From contig OZ024794.1 of the NCBI GenBank assembly GCA_964017045.1, positions 34,131,682 through 34,195,681 of the forward strand: a stretch of DNA of 64,000 nucleotides, written 5' to 3'. The position numbers and the translations under genes were made by a program. The stretch is from Omphiscola glabra (lineage: Eukaryota > Mollusca > Gastropoda > Lymnaeidae). The notes beneath the pieces are model-generated. The model did no database searches. It saw only the letters and a list, made by a program, of their open reading frames with translations, and was not told the DNA's origin. How positions within the stretch are numbered: the first letter of the stretch is position 1; every line of letters starts with the position of its first letter. Positions 19,967 through 32,445 of this stretch are shown piece by piece.

Positions 19967-20578
19967 TTATAGTAACTGAGGGTAATGTCAGATGTCCGAC
20001 GTAGTAACTGAGGGTAATGTCAGATGTCCGACGTAGTAACTGAGGGTAATGTCAGATGTCCGACGTAGTAACTGAGGGTAATGTCAGATGTCCGACGTAG
20101 TAACTGAGGGTAATGTCAGATGTCCGACATAGTAACTGAGGGAAATGCCAGTCAAGGTAACTGAGGGTAATACCAGTCATGGTAACTGTGGGTAATGACA
20201 GCCATAGTAACTGAGGGCAATGCCAGTCATGGTAACTGATGGTCATGCCAGTCATGGTAACTCATGGTCATGCCAGTCATGGTAACTGAGGGTATTGTCA
20301 GCCATGGTAACTTGTTGTAATGTCAGCCATGGTAACTGTGGGTAATGTCAGTCATGGTAACTGATAGTCATGCCAGATATGGTAACCCAGGGAAATGTTA
20401 GTCATGGTAACTGTGGGTAATGCCATTCCTGGTAACTGTTGGTTTTGACAGTCATGGTAACTGAGGGCAATACAAGTCATGGTAACTTATGGTCATGCCA
20501 GCCATGGTGACGGGGTAATGTCAGTCATGGTAACTTATCGTCATGCCAGCCATGGTAACTGTGGATAATGCCATTGTA
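19967..20578. repeat. 32-bp array passing into a 25-bp array
   Basis: Five almost identical 32-bp units (GTAGTAACTGAGGGTAATGT plus CAGATGTCCGAC) are followed by about 18 diverged 25-bp units (CATGGTAACTGAGGGTAATG plus CCAGT). The shared GTAACTGAGGGTAATG core shows both derive from one ancestor. Confidence 0.9.
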
Positions 20579-20590
20579 TAAATGACCTAC

Positions 20591-20734
20591 CTTGCTGTCG
20601 GTATTGCTGCGAGACCCGACTCAAAGAGAAGAGCGCGTCGATTGACAGAAATACCCTTTGCCATCGCGTGATGTTTGCCGGCGCCACCGAACCTATCGGT
20701 ATTACACTGTACCCTAAGCCGGGCATCTTAACGT
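20591..20734 (-). CDS. predicted coding exon, possibly 5' exon of the GPCR gene
   Basis: A 144-bp GC-rich stretch, open throughout on the minus strand, between an acceptor (TTTGGTTGTTGTTCCAAG; AG at 20735-20736) and a consensus donor (CAGCAAG then GTAGGT at 20590-20581). It encodes a KMPGLGYSVIPIGSV-like segment, an N-I-T glycosylation site and an Arg/Gln-rich end. It lies on the receptor's strand, 5.1 kb upstream of its first recognised exon, and composition stands out from the adjoining repeats. Its exit phase (1) does not match the phase-0 entry of 15446, so a connecting exon would be needed, or it belongs to another gene. No homology was recognised. Confidence 0.4.
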
Positions 20735-21555
20735 CTTGGAACAACAACCAAAAGTACAATGTAAGGTGTGTCTGTATGTCAACATGGGAAAGCATGTGGC
20801 GACATGCCGAGAAATATATGTTTGAGAAATATATGTTTATGTGTATGTTTCACGATTATTACAATGATTGACAAGATGAATTCCTCACATTCCACCCACA
20901 CACACCCACACACACTTTTTTTCACAAACGCGCATACACTTTTTAAAAAATGGAGTTCTTCTGAAACGGTTCAAACAAGAACGCTATTATTTTTCAAGAA
21001 TCTAAATTCTTACACTTCTACAGTTACAGTAGTTACAGTCTGTGATACAACGCCTTTAAATAGAAGGGCGGCATTTTCAGACAACTACAAGGTTTAATTT
21101 TTTTCTTGGAAGAGAGGCGGAAAAATGTGTCACCCGCCCCACGTGTAAATAAGCCGAGCCACGCCAACGGAATTTCATGGAAAGTATATGAGAGCGTTCA
21201 AAAGGCAGAGCCATGAGTCATGACTTCGATCAAATGCCGTCAAAAGATGCTGGTGACGCCATTGCATCAGTCATCCTCACAGCAACAGTTTCCATTAAGG
21301 CAAAAGAATGAAGAAAATGGACCATGCGTGACGTCTCAAACATCAGCCCCAAAAGTGTGCTGCTAACATCTCAAGCACAGAGAACATACATTTTCCTGCC
21401 CCCCCCCCCCCCCCCGACTTCGTTTTGAGCAAGCCTTCCTCGACTGATTACATATATCCTATCCAAGATGGGCTCCAGATATTTTTTGATTCGTTTAGAA
21501 ACTAAAATCAGTTCTTTTAATGTTACACGTAATATCCGTTGAAACCATTTCTGGT
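20735..21555. other. no recognised feature
   Basis: Contains (CACA)n near 20895-20920 and a C run near 21400. No gene or repeat family was recognised. Confidence 0.4.
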
Positions 21556-23158
21556 CAGACGAGAAGGAGGCTGAGGCTATTTTGTCTCAGAAGGAGGCTG
21601 AGGCTATTTTGTCTCAGAAGGAGACAGAGGCTATTTTGTCTCAGAAGGAGGCTGAGGCTATTTTGTCTCAGAAGGAGACTGATGCCGTTTTTCTCAGAAG
21701 GAAACTGAGGCTATTTTGTCTCAGAAGGAGACAGAGGCTATTTTGTCTCAAAAGGAGGCTGAGGCTATTTTGTCTCAGAAGAAGGCTGAAGCTATTTTGT
21801 ATCAGAAGGAAACTGAGGCTATTTTGTCTCAGAAGAAGGCTGAAGCTATTTTGTCTCAGAAGGAAACTGAGGCTATTTTATCTCAAAAGGAAACTGAGGC
21901 TATTTTGTCTCAGAATGAAACTGAGGCTATTATGTCTCAGAAGGAAACTGATGCTATTTTGTCTCAGAAGGAGACTGAGGCCATTTTGTGTCAGAAGAAG
22001 GCTGAAGCTATTTTGTCTCAGAAGGAAACTGAGGCTATTTTGTCTCAGAACGAAACTGAGGCTATTTTGTCTCAGAAGGAAACTGAGGCTATTTTGTCTC
22101 AGAAGGAAACTGAGGCTATTTTGTCTCAGAAGGAAACTGAGGCTATTTTGTCTCAGAAGGAAACTGAGGCTATTTTGTCTCAGAATGAAACTGAGGCTAT
22201 TTTGTCTCAGAAGGAAACTGAGGCTATTTTGTCTCAGAAGGAGACTGAGGCCATTTTGTGTCAGAAGAAGGCTGAAGCTATTTTGTCTCAGAAGGAAACT
22301 GAGGTTATTTTGTCTCAGAAGAAGGCTGAAGCTATTTTGTCTCAGAAGGAAACTGAGGCTATTTTGTCTCAAAAGGAAACTGAGGCTATTTTGTCTCAGA
22401 AGGAAACTGAGGCTATTTTGTCTCAGAAGGAAACTGAGGCTATTTTGTCTCAGAAGGAGACTGAGGCCATTTTGTCTCAGAAGGAGACTGATGCCATTTT
22501 GTGTCAGAAGAAGGCTGAAGCTATTTTGTCTCAGAAGGAAACTGAGGCTATTTTGTCTCAGAAGGAAACTGAGGCTATTTTGTCTCAGACGGAAACTGAG
22601 GCTATTTTGTCTCAGAAGGAAACTGAGGCTATTTTGTCTCAGAAGGAGACTGAGGCCATTTTGTCTCAGAAGGAGACTGAGGCCATTTTGTCTCAGAAGA
22701 AGGCTGAAGCTATTTTGTCTCAGAAGGAAACTGAGGCTATTTTGTCTAAGAAGAAGGCTGAAGCTATTTTGTCTCAGAAGGAAACTGAGGTTATTTTGTC
22801 TCAAAAGGAAACTGAGGCTATTTTGTCTCAGAAGGAAACTGAGGCTATTTTGTCTCAGAAGGAAACTGAGGCTATTTTGTCTCAGAAGGAGACTGAGGCC
22901 ATTTTGTCTCAGAAGGAGACTGATGCCATTTTGTGTCAGAAGAAGGCTGAAGCTATTTTTCTCAGAAGGAAACTGATGCTATTTTGTCTCAGAACGAAAC
23001 AGAGGCTATTTTGTCTCAGAACGAAACTGAGGCTATTTTGTCTCAGAACGAAACTGAGGCTATTTTGTCTCAGAAGGAAACTGAGGCTATTTTGTCTCAG
23101 AAGGAAACTGATGCTATTTTGTCTCAGAAGGAAACTTGATTCTATTTTGTCTCAGTAG
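21556..23158. repeat. 27-bp minisatellite, about 59 copies
   Basis: Unit GAAACTGAGGCTATTTTGTC plus TCAGAAG. With 27 bp and no stop in three frames, it produces plus frames of 464 and 480 codons (nine-residue repeats such as SQKETEAIL or LRRKLRLFC) and a 308-codon minus frame. One-base losses near 21690 and 22958 (CCGTTTTTCTC and CTATTTTTCTC) switch the reading frame, substitutions change residues freely, and there are no splice or start contexts. It is read here as a non-coding array. Confidence 0.92.
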
Positions 23159-23699
23159 ATAAAGATCTGCCGGCAATATAACCTTAAATGAACAGTATCA
23201 TTGACAGATAATTTGGCGAAATGTATGTTCAGATACTCTCAAAATATGTTACATATGTGGTACATGATAGGAGATACACATGGGTGTAACCAAATGAAAT
23301 ATTGATACCCAATCCGATCTCCACCCTGTGCATATGATTTAACAGAATCAAATTAAAGTGGCACAAGGTTCCAAAAGTTTAAGAACCCTTGATGTTGTCA
23401 ATTATCATTTCTAATTATCAAGTGAGATTAGTGAAGCTAGCCTTTGAAAAAAATGAGTTTTTAAATATTTGTAAAAATTAAATACGTTATTGGATAACAT
23501 TTTTTTTTTAAAATCAACAATTTTTTTAAAACTGTATGCCACCATTGCATTGGTCTATTGTCAATCTAAAAGAGGAAGAGTAGTAAAAAATATTACAGCT
23601 CATTATCAGAAACATCTGTTCCGTATAGTGTAGACACTAAACATGATGGACTCGGTATTTTTGCCTAAAGGCTAAGAAAAGAGCACCCATAACACGCCG
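23159..23699. other. no recognised feature
   Basis: AT-rich. Nothing supported. Confidence 0.4.
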
Positions 23700-24048
23700 A
23701 CCAATTCTGTGGGATGGTATTAGTTTACATCATTTTTGTAGGATGGTATCGTTTATATCAATCCTGTAGGATGGTATACTTTAAACATTTCTGTTTGATG
23801 GTATAGTTTAAATCATTTGTTGTTTTTTTTGCGTGGTATATTTTAAATAATCTCTGTTTGATTGTATATTTTACATCATTTCTGTTTGATGGTATATTTT
23901 AAATCATATCTTTTGGATGGTACATTTTAAGTAATTTCTGTTTGATGGTATATTTTAAGTAATTTCTGTTTGATGGTATAGTTAAAATCATTGCTGTTTG
24001 ATGGTATAGTTAAAATCATTTCTGTTTCATGGTATACGTTGATGCTCT
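23700..24048. repeat. 28-bp minisatellite
   Basis: About 12 diverged copies of CTGTTTGATGGTATATTTTA plus AATCATTT. The left copies have TGTAGGATGGTAT. Confidence 0.85.
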
Positions 24049-24469
24049 AATGGACTTGACTTGTAAAAAAAAAAATTTGACCTGCAACCAGTCTTCGAGA
24101 ATGTCACATTCGCCAGCCACAGGGACGACTTGGTGCTTGTGTTTTAGGTTTACACGTCATTTATCGGCTCTGATGTCCTCCTTATGGTGGCACCCCTGGG
24201 GTGGTACACACGGTGCAACCAAACAAGCCATCATCTTGTGGCCTTTACTAAGAGCATTTTTATCTTTTCTCTTTTTTTTTTTTTTGGGTAGTTTTTGGTG
24301 GGGTGCTGTACATTCTCTTACCACCTAAATATATATATATATATAAAATGTCACCGCTGCCACAAACACCCTCCTACCACGCACCCACCCCCACCCCAAA
24401 TAGAATCCCTGACCAATGTTTTGTGTCCAATGACCTTTTGCTGGAGTTGAGATTCTTGACTTCTTTGGA

Positions 24470-24880
24470 CATTCGGCATACAGCATGGCCTCACGCTGAC
24501 AGTCTCGGCATACAGCATGGCTTCACGCTGACAGTCTCGGCATACAGCATGGCCTCAAGCTGACAGTCTCGGTATACAGCATGGCCTCAAGCTGACAGTC
24601 TCGGCATACAGCATGTCCTCAAGCTGACAGTCTCGGCATACAGCATGGCCTCAAGGTGACTGTCTCGGCATACAGGATGGCCTCAAGCTGACTGTCTCGG
24701 CATACAGGATGGCCTCAAGCTGACTGTCTCGGCATACAGGATGGCCTCAAGCTGACTGTCTCGGCATACAGGATGGCTTCAAGCTGGCTGTCTCGGCATA
24801 CAGGATGGCCTCAAGCTGACTGTCTCGGCATACAGCATGGCCTCACGCTTACTGTCTCGGCATACAGCATTGTCTCACGC
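24470..24880. repeat. 32-bp minisatellite
   Basis: Thirteen copies of AGTCTCGGCATACAGCATGG plus CCTCAAGCTGAC, spaced exactly 32 bp. Left units have CAGCATGG and right units CAGGATGG, showing local homogenisation. Confidence 0.9.
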
Positions 24881-25191
24881 AAGGCCCACGCAGACGTAGC
24901 GAAGCGAACCCGAGTGCTTGGTTTTCTTGCGACAGTTAACTTGAACCTAGCCTGGACTCGGATCGTCACGTTCATCAGCAAAAATCTATATGGATTAAAT
25001 ACCACCTACTGTTTCATAAACGTTTGCAGGAACCTACAAACGTATAGCCTATTAGATTGGCTCCGCGTCTTTTAAAAAAAACTACAAAAAACAAAAACAA
25101 AAAAAACAACGATCAGGTTCAATGCTATTGGATAACGTGATTAATTACTTCTTAGTGCTACCAGGATCAGTCAGATCACTTTCAAAACCCG

Positions 25192-25386
25192 CAGTGGCAT
25201 AGGAAGTCGGTGAGGAAGTGGCGGTCCCACCCTCCCCCCCCCCTCCCATCACGTGTGCCCCCTTTTTCCACTATATGAAGGAAGGCATTTTTTAGGCCAA
25301 CTGCAGAGTTTTTTTTTCATCGTAGTGAGGGTTGGCAAAACTATCGGCCCACCCCCAATTGGCACTAAACCCTAGCTACACCACTG
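25192..25386 (-). mobile_element. hAT-like MITE, unexpanded copy
   Basis: Begins CAGTGGCATAGGAAGTCGG and ends ATTGGCACTAAACCCTAGCT then ACACCACTG. Read on the minus strand it starts CAGTGGTGTAGCTAGGGTTT then AGTGCC, the same terminus as the elements at 12538 and 39826, but with a single copy of the segment that forms their arrays. About 195 bp. No clear 8-bp duplication (only a shared AAAAC in the flanks). Confidence 0.7.
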
Positions 25387-26289
25387 CTGAAAACAGGATT
25401 TTTTTTTTTAATCAGAGCTCACAACAGGGGGGGTGGGGTGGGGGTATCTCTCTAGATATAAGGCCAGGAATTCCATCTCTTCGTTTCATGTTCAAATATT
25501 TTTCATAACCTAACCTTTCAGCAGGTCAAAGACAGCTCTTACGGTACTCGGCCCACACGCGTATTTGTATTATGTAAGTATCTTAACAGGAGACTTTTTT
25601 GCGCTTTGGTTTTCGTTTACACTAATCTATTCAAAAGACTGATTATGTAAAAAAAACAAAAAAACAAACAAACAAACAAACTGTAGCCAATCTAGAAGAA
25701 ATTTATTATTTTACAGGTAACACACAGAAACTGAGGCGCTCTCAACGCTCCAATCAAATCGTCCTTCATCATCACAGATTCGAAGATCAAAGGGACATTA
25801 TTTAATGTTGTTTCATATCAATATTTCTTATTTCCATATGCATGGTATTTATTTATTTTGAGCGTTAAAATCTTTAAGCGAGACCGGATGCGACCGCCTC
25901 ACTACAACGGAGCGGGACTCTTATAAACAGGATATGACATTAATACGCTTTAATTTAAATGTAGACCACACAGAAAAGAAGACCATACCACAATTTGTGA
26001 AAGGATTTTAAACGGAAAGCAACAAAACAGATAATTCCAAAATCCCGCAGTGAAGTATCGATGCCCGGCAATAGGGGCAGGCACACCAAAACGCTCCATG
26101 ACTGTAGAGAGATCAAAGCTACCATTACATTCATGAGATTCGTCTTGGTTATTCTCTCTCGTCCCGTGCTTCTATATATTTCCCACGCCGTTTGAAACAA
26201 CCCTGTTGTTTTCATTTGTCTTTTTGGTCAATTTTGATCAGAAATGTCCACTATATTGCCGAGTATATCGGAAACTTTTCTGTTATCAC
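25387..26289. other. no recognised feature
   Basis: A-rich (CAAA)n at about 25655-25680. Short frames only. Confidence 0.4.
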
Positions 26290-26520
26290 TGCACACTCCC
26301 TGATGCATCAATATTGAGGACCACTGCCAACCTACTGGATCCCTCAAGTAAGAGACAATGTTAAGAGCCCCCCATTGCCAATTTATCTCATGTCTGCAGT
26401 TTGAGTCTATGTTGAGAATCGCTGCTGACCATCTGGATTCCTGACGTTTGAGTCAATGTTGAGAACCGCTGCCGACTTTCCGGAACCCTGCTGTCTGAGT
26501 AAACGTTACGGCGGCTGAAG
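26290..26520. repeat. degenerate repeat of about 60 bp
   Basis: Three to four diverged copies of TTTGAGTCAATGTTGAGAAC followed by CGCTGCCGAC and CTGGATTCCTG-like sequence. Confidence 0.55.
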
Positions 26521-27939
26521 AACGTAGACTTGAAGACGCCACCGACGGACGAGTAAAATCCACGAACACAAGAACAACTTGAGCTGATGTCCAAACAACG
26601 TGATTTAGAAATTATCCAAGTGTGTGTTTTTTTTGTTTTTTTGTTGGTTTTTTTTCTAAGGCCAACGATCTATCAATCTGGTAAGCCTCAACAATCTTAA
26701 GTTTCTAAGATGGTATTTAGGCTCCAGCTGCTTTTATCTTCAAGACTTTGAAAACGTGTCCAGGCGTTGTTACAGCTCGGTCACTTAAAATATTGAGACT
26801 GAGCCAAGATACTGGCCACCGACAATTACAGTGTTCAGTCTTTATCTATTAATATATTTTAAAGACAATGTTAAATACAACGTTCGGCCATGGTCTGAAA
26901 TTCTCGATCATAAAAGCAGGCTAATTTTAATGGCCGGGTTTCCATTGAGTTGACAGATCAGTTATGTAAGGTGCTGCCACCCCCCCCCCTCCTGTACAAA
27001 CACGAAGCATTTGTTTTTGTATATATACATAAATATATGATTACGTATAGTTCTAGTTAGACTCGAATGCTGTCACGTGATCCTGAATCGGGCGTTTAAA
27101 CACGCGTTGGGCGCTTTCCTGCAACCAATTTGTAACCCACCGGTCGTAGCCACCTAGAGCAGAACAAGGTATGTGGATGCTTGAAATAGAAATACAGGAC
27201 AATAAGAGAAGAGCGTTTCGGCTAAGAACATTCCTCAGCAGAAAGGACAAATGAAGAAATAACAAGAAATATAAAGTTTTTTTTGGCGTTTTTTTTCTTT
27301 TTACACTTAAGTGTTCATATTCATGTTATTACCGGAAGTTGGGTGTTTCAAAACCAAGTTTACAGGAAGCAAAAAATGTATTGATGATTACTGTGAAAAA
27401 TAAGATTTTAACGGACAAACATATTTTGTAAATATGTAAATTTTAAGAAATAAGAAAATAAATACAGAAATAGATACACTTTAAGTATCAATTTGTTTAA
27501 TTCCTTTTTTTTTTTTTTTACAGCAAAAAAATCATTTTAGAATTCATTCGAAAAGAAGTGGATGTTTGGTTACATTGATGAACACAAGCTATTTATCGGA
27601 ATAAATCAACCTGTATAATCCTTTAACAGTAACACGCAGTAACGGGATTTTTCTATTGTTGATTTTCACCCTAGCAAAGCTCTCTAAATAAAATGTTCCA
27701 AACGAACACATTCACGCTAGCCTTAAGTTTGGGTTTCGCAATAATTTTCGATTCTCACAATCGCGAATAAGATAACGTTAGAATGCACCGGGAAACCCCC
27801 AAGCCCCCCCCCCCCCCATATTTTGTCTGACACGTATCTCAAGTGCTAAGGAATTATAGGTTTTTTTTTAACATGGAGATGGCACGTTACAAATTCAGCT
27901 TTAAGTACGTTATCAGGCATTTAGCGTTAGTGCAGCTCA
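26521..27939. other. no supported gene
   Basis: Mixed sequence with T and C runs. A minus frame near 27053-27200 has a faint resemblance to a LINE reverse transcriptase segment but is too short to call. Confidence 0.35.
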
Positions 27940-28190
27940 CTCAGAGACTGTATGTGTAACAGAGCAGAAGACTGTATGTGTAACAGAGCAGAAGACTGTA
28001 TGTGTAACAGAGCAGCTCGTGCAAAGGCTGTATGTGTAACAGAGCAGAAGACTGTATGTGTAACAGAGCAGAAGACTGTATGTGTAACAGAGCAGAAGAC
28101 TGTATGTGTAACAGAGCAGAAGACTGTATGTGTAACAGAGCAGAAGACTGTATGTGTAACAGAGCAGAAGACTGTATGTGTAACAGAGCA
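27940..28190. repeat. 24-bp minisatellite
   Basis: Ten copies of GCAGAAGACTGTATGTGTAA plus CAGA with one variant (GCTCGTGCAAAGG). The 24-bp unit yields open frames on both strands with eight-residue repeats; these are not counted as genes. Confidence 0.9.
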
Positions 28191-28265
28191 TTTAATTTAC
28201 CAAACTATATCAACATGGCTTTTTTTGTTCAAAATGATGTACTTACATTTGACTATTTTTAAATT

Positions 28266-28700
28266 ATATTAGTCACAAATTGACTATTGTTGTATTACAT
28301 TAAGTCACAAATTGACTATTGTTGTATTACATTAAGTCACAAATTGACTATTGTTGTATTACATTAAGTCACAAATTGACTATTGTTGTATTACATTAAG
28401 TCACAAATTGACTATTGTTGTATTACATTAGGTCACAAATTTACTATTGTTGTATTACATTAAGTCACAAATTGACTATTGTTGTATTACATTAAGTCAC
28501 AAATTGACTATTGTTGTATTACATTAGGTCACAAATTGACTATTTTTGTATTACATTAGGTCACAAATTTGACTATTGTTGTATTACATCAAGTCAAGAA
28601 TTGACTATTGTTGACTTATATCAAGTCAAATTTTGACTATTGTTGTATTATATCAAGCCAAAAGTTGACTATTGTATTATATTAAGTCAAAAAATGACTA
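28266..28700. repeat. 32-bp minisatellite
   Basis: About 13 copies of ATTAAGTCACAAATTGACTA plus TTGTTGTATTAC. The left copies are nearly identical and the right ones degenerate. Confidence 0.9.
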
Positions 28701-28969
28701 TTTTACTAAATTACGGCTTGGTGAAATGACCGATTTCCATTTTTTTTTAAAATCTTCCTACAACCATTTGTTTACTGTTAGCTTGTAGTTTACTAAAAGT
28801 GTTTGTCACTATCTTGAACTCTGCTGTCGAAGGGTTTTTGGTCGAAACATTCTCCCTCTTGTTATTGTCCTTTTTCAGGTTTTTCCTCTACGCTTTGTAT
28901 ATGTCTTATAGCTTCAACACGACCACAATCATTCACGTAGTATTCTTGTGTAAGCCATAAAAGCATATC

Positions 28970-29295
28970 TTCAATGCTGTACAAGTCATGACTGCATATG
29001 TTCAATGTTGTACAAGTCACGACTGCACATGTTCATAGTTGCACAAGTAGTGACTGCAGATGTCCAATGTTGTACAAGTCATGGTGGTAGATGTTCAATG
29101 TTGTACACGTGATGACTGCACATGTTCATTGTTGTACAAGTCATGACTGCAGAAGTTAATTGTTGTACAAGTCATGCCTGTATATGTGCAATGTTGTACA
29201 AGTCATGCCTGTATATGTGCAATGTTGTACAAGTCATGACTGCAATGTCCAATGTTGTACAAGTCATGACTGCAGATGTCCAATGTTGTAGTTCC
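28970..29295. repeat. 30-31-bp minisatellite
   Basis: Ten copies of CAATGTTGTACAAGTCATGA plus CTGCAGATGTC with moderate divergence. Confidence 0.85.
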
Positions 29296-29529
29296 GAGGA
29301 GACAGAGTACTATTAACAAATGAGAGTTCGATGCAAGCCTAGAATCGATTTACCCTCAGAGTTTTGTGGCTGGGTGATTTGTCATCCCTCTTTGTGACCT
29401 AAAGCCACGATCTAGGCAAACAGCGGGACACAACACGCAAGTTACACTGGACGTACACCAGACACAATGATAACAGTGGTTCTCATGCGCACGTACGCTC
29501 GTGGACACGGAGATATAGCATACAACTGT

Positions 29530-29915
29530 CACAGACAGCCCACCACATATTCACAGTCAGCTCACCACACTCTTTTATGGGCAGATCGCCATATCGTTAA
29601 AGACAGCTCTCCACACGGTCACCATCAGGTCTCCACATTGTAACAGTTAGCTCAACGCATCGTCACAGAAAATTCAGCACATTGTCACAGACAGTTCAGC
29701 AAATTGTCACAGACAGTTCAGCAAATTGTCAGAGGCAGTTCACCATAATGTCCACACAAAAAAGCACCATATTTTCATCGCCAGCTCAACGCATTGTCAA
29801 GGACCGCTACTCAAACTTTCAAGGAGAGCTCAAAACGTTGTCATTGATCGCTCACCATACTGCCAGACAGCTCAGCTCACCACACTGTCTGTCAGCTGAC
29901 AACATTGTCACGGAC
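29530..29915. repeat. degenerate repeat of about 20-22 bp
   Basis: Many diverged copies of GCTCACCACATTGTCACAGA plus CA, with the clearest ones at 29655-29735. Confidence 0.7.
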
Positions 29916-30247
29916 ATTACACCCCCATTGCCGCAATTATTAGCAAAAAGTTAAATATTCCGTTGCATAGTCACTGCAACCCTTGTGGCTGCCCGGGGGG
30001 GGGGGGGGGTCTAGGATATTTATCATTGGTTGCAAGTGTTACAAAACCGGAAAGTGGCAGCGGGGCCCTCAGAAGTAAGGGTTGTAAAATAATGGTAAAG
30101 TTTCATTTACCCCACATATATGGATGCACTTCATCAGAATAGACTGGGAAAATACATCATAAAAAAAACGGACTAATTTTAATGAATAAATCTATTTACA
30201 AAGCTCTTTCGAATATTCCAGGGAGATAAGCTGTAGGACATCCAGAG

Positions 30248-30444
30248 CAGTGGTTCTCAATCTGAGGTGTCAATGCTACTGCTGGTAAATTAGTTTTGTT
30301 CCATTTGGCGAACAGAGAGGAAGTACAAACATAACAATATAATTATACAAATCTAAATTACGCAATGCATGCACAAGGCTGTGGTGCAAATTTCAAGCAG
30401 TTTATTTAAGTGGTACAACATTACCAAACTTTTGAGAGTCCCTG
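30248..30444. mobile_element. decayed hAT-like MITE
   Basis: Starts CAGTGGTTCTCAATCTGAGG and ends AAACTTTTGAGAGTCCCTG, a diverged inverted terminus. About 197 bp. No 8-bp duplication could be matched in the flanks. Confidence 0.45.
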
Positions 30445-30536
30445 TTGTAAATGTTCCTGAAAATCATTAAGTTGGCTTCCCCTGGCCTTGTCATACCTAC
30501 CGTCCTTCCCTCCCTTCTCTGTAAACCTAAGTTTAG

Positions 30537-30710
30537 AGGTACAGGACAATGGTACAGGACAATGGTATAGGACAATGTATAGGACAATGGTATGGGACAA
30601 TCGTATAGAACGATGGTATAGGACAATGGTATAGAACGATGGTATAGAACAATGGTAAAGGTAATGGTGTAGGACAATGGTATAGGACAATGGTGTAGGA
30701 CAATATTATT
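30537..30710. repeat. 12-13-bp tandem repeat
   Basis: About 13 copies of GGTATAGGACAAT and variants (GGTATAGAACGAT, GGTGTAGGACAAT). Confidence 0.85.
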
Positions 30711-31066
30711 TGTGACAGAATAAACACAAGGTAGTTTCGGATCGCTGTCAAATGAAGCATACGGCGAAAAAAAGTTAGGCGCTACTACGATCCTTACAGG
30801 GCAATGTGTACTCTATGTTTGGGAACAAAAATTCAAGGCAGGAACTGAAGGAATTCTGTACGCTGACAAAACAATTGTGTAGAGGTAAATTACACATCAT
30901 TTAGATTTTATAATTACTACACATCGTGTCGTTGAGCGGGGGGGGGGGGGGGGGGCCGAGGAGGGTAAAAAAATGATCCGGGTCTGGGAAAGTAAACCAT
31001 TTGACTTTGGATATTTGAGCTTACCATTTTAAAACAATATCCTGATCTCTTTACAACGCTAAAAGC

Positions 31067-31703
31067 TAATGACATATAGAGTAATGACATATAGAGTAAT
31101 GACATATAGAGTAATGACATATAGAGTAATGACATATAGAGTAATGACATATAGAGTAATGACATATAGAGTAATGACATATAGAGTAATGACATATAGA
31201 GTAATGACATATAGAGTAATGACATATAGAGTAATGACATATAGAGTAATGACATATAGAGTAATGACATATAGAGTAATGACATATAGAGTAATGACAT
31301 ATAGAGTAATGACATATAGAGTAATGACATATAGAGTAATGACATGTAGAGTAATGACATATAGAGTAATGACATGTAGAGTGATGACATATAGAGTAAT
31401 GACATATAGAGTAATGACATATAGAGTAATGACATATAGAGTAATGACATATAGAGTAATGACATATAGAGTAATGACATATAGAGTAATGACATATAGA
31501 GTAATGACATATAGAGTAATGACATATAGAGTAATGACATATAGAGTAATGACATATAGAGTAATGACATATAGAGTAATGACATATAGAGTAATGACAT
31601 ATAGAGTAATGACATATAGAGTAATGACATATAGAGTAATGACATATAGAGTAATGACATATAGAGTAATGACATATAGAGTAATGACATATAGAGTAAT
31701 GTT
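31067..31703. repeat. 15-bp minisatellite, almost uniform
   Basis: About 42 copies of TAATGACATATAGAG. Only three substitutions were seen in the whole array (two ATATAG to ATGTAG, one TAATG to TGATG), all between 31340 and 31390. Open frames on both strands of five-residue repeats are artefacts. Confidence 0.95.
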
Positions 31704-31749
31704 AGCTTGAACCTACAAACCCATCCCTTCCAACGCCACCCCTCCATTC

Positions 31750-31909
31750 CATGCACCCCCAGTTTCCATGCACCCCCAGTTTCCATGCACCCCCAGTTTC
31801 CATGCACCCCCAGTTTCCATGCACCCCCAGTTTCCATGCACCCCCAGTTTCCATGCACCCCCAGTTTCCATGCACCCCCAGTTTCCATGCACCCCCAGTT
31901 TCCACGCAT
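31750..31909. repeat. 17-bp minisatellite
   Basis: Nine identical copies of CATGCACCCCCAGTTTC. It lies 46 bp from the 15-bp array. Seventeen is not divisible by three, so all three frames of each strand appear as open repeats. Confidence 0.95.
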
Positions 31910-32271
31910 CCCTTTCTTGTGCATCCCTTACAACCCACGCCTTCCCCACACCCTGTTGTTCCCCAACAAATGACGGATGGACTAATACTTAATCAACCCT
32001 TAATGAAAATTGCTCCAAGTGCGGACCACAAAATATGATGTACTATATGCTTTAAAAAAATTCAATCAATGGGTAAATTGGCATCAAAGCAACCTGTTCG
32101 GCCGACTGCAAAAGTTGGATCTAACGATAGTGGGATACATTTCCTATTACGACAATAAGATTCCCTCTAACTACATTAAACGGATTCGCTAAAGTTGTAC
32201 GCACACAATTTCGTTTTTTTAAAAAACATGTTGACACTTATTTGTTTCAACTCATTAAAGTGTTATGCCAT

Positions 32272-32445
32272 ATAAATGTTTACTGTAAAACATGTACACA
32301 AAAGTTGCTATTCTATACAAATGTTTACTGTGAAACATGTACACAAAAGTTATTATTCTATACAAATGTTTACTGTAAAACATGTACACAACAGTTGTTA
32401 TTCTATACAAATGTTTACTGTAAAACATGTACACATAAGTGTATG
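32272..32445. repeat. 45-bp tandem repeat
   Basis: Four copies of TACAAATGTTTACTGTAAAA followed by CATGTACACAAAAGTTGTTAT and TCTA. Confidence 0.85.

Noticed and set aside
21582..23158. 464- and 480-codon plus frames and a 308-codon minus frame of nine-residue repeats
   Set aside because: They are translations of a stop-free 27-bp array, shift frame twice, and have no splice or start context.
27053..27265. Minus-strand segment with a WVTNWLQ..QRV pattern like part of a LINE reverse transcriptase
   Set aside because: Only about 35 residues, with no neighbouring RT motif; too weak to call.
30248..30444. Fourth SPIN copy, because it starts CAGTGGTTCTCAA
   Set aside because: The interior does not match SPIN and no target duplication is found; kept only as a decayed hAT-like element.
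30917..31924. 335-codon minus frame with long five-residue repeats
   Set aside because: It runs through the 15-bp and 17-bp arrays only.
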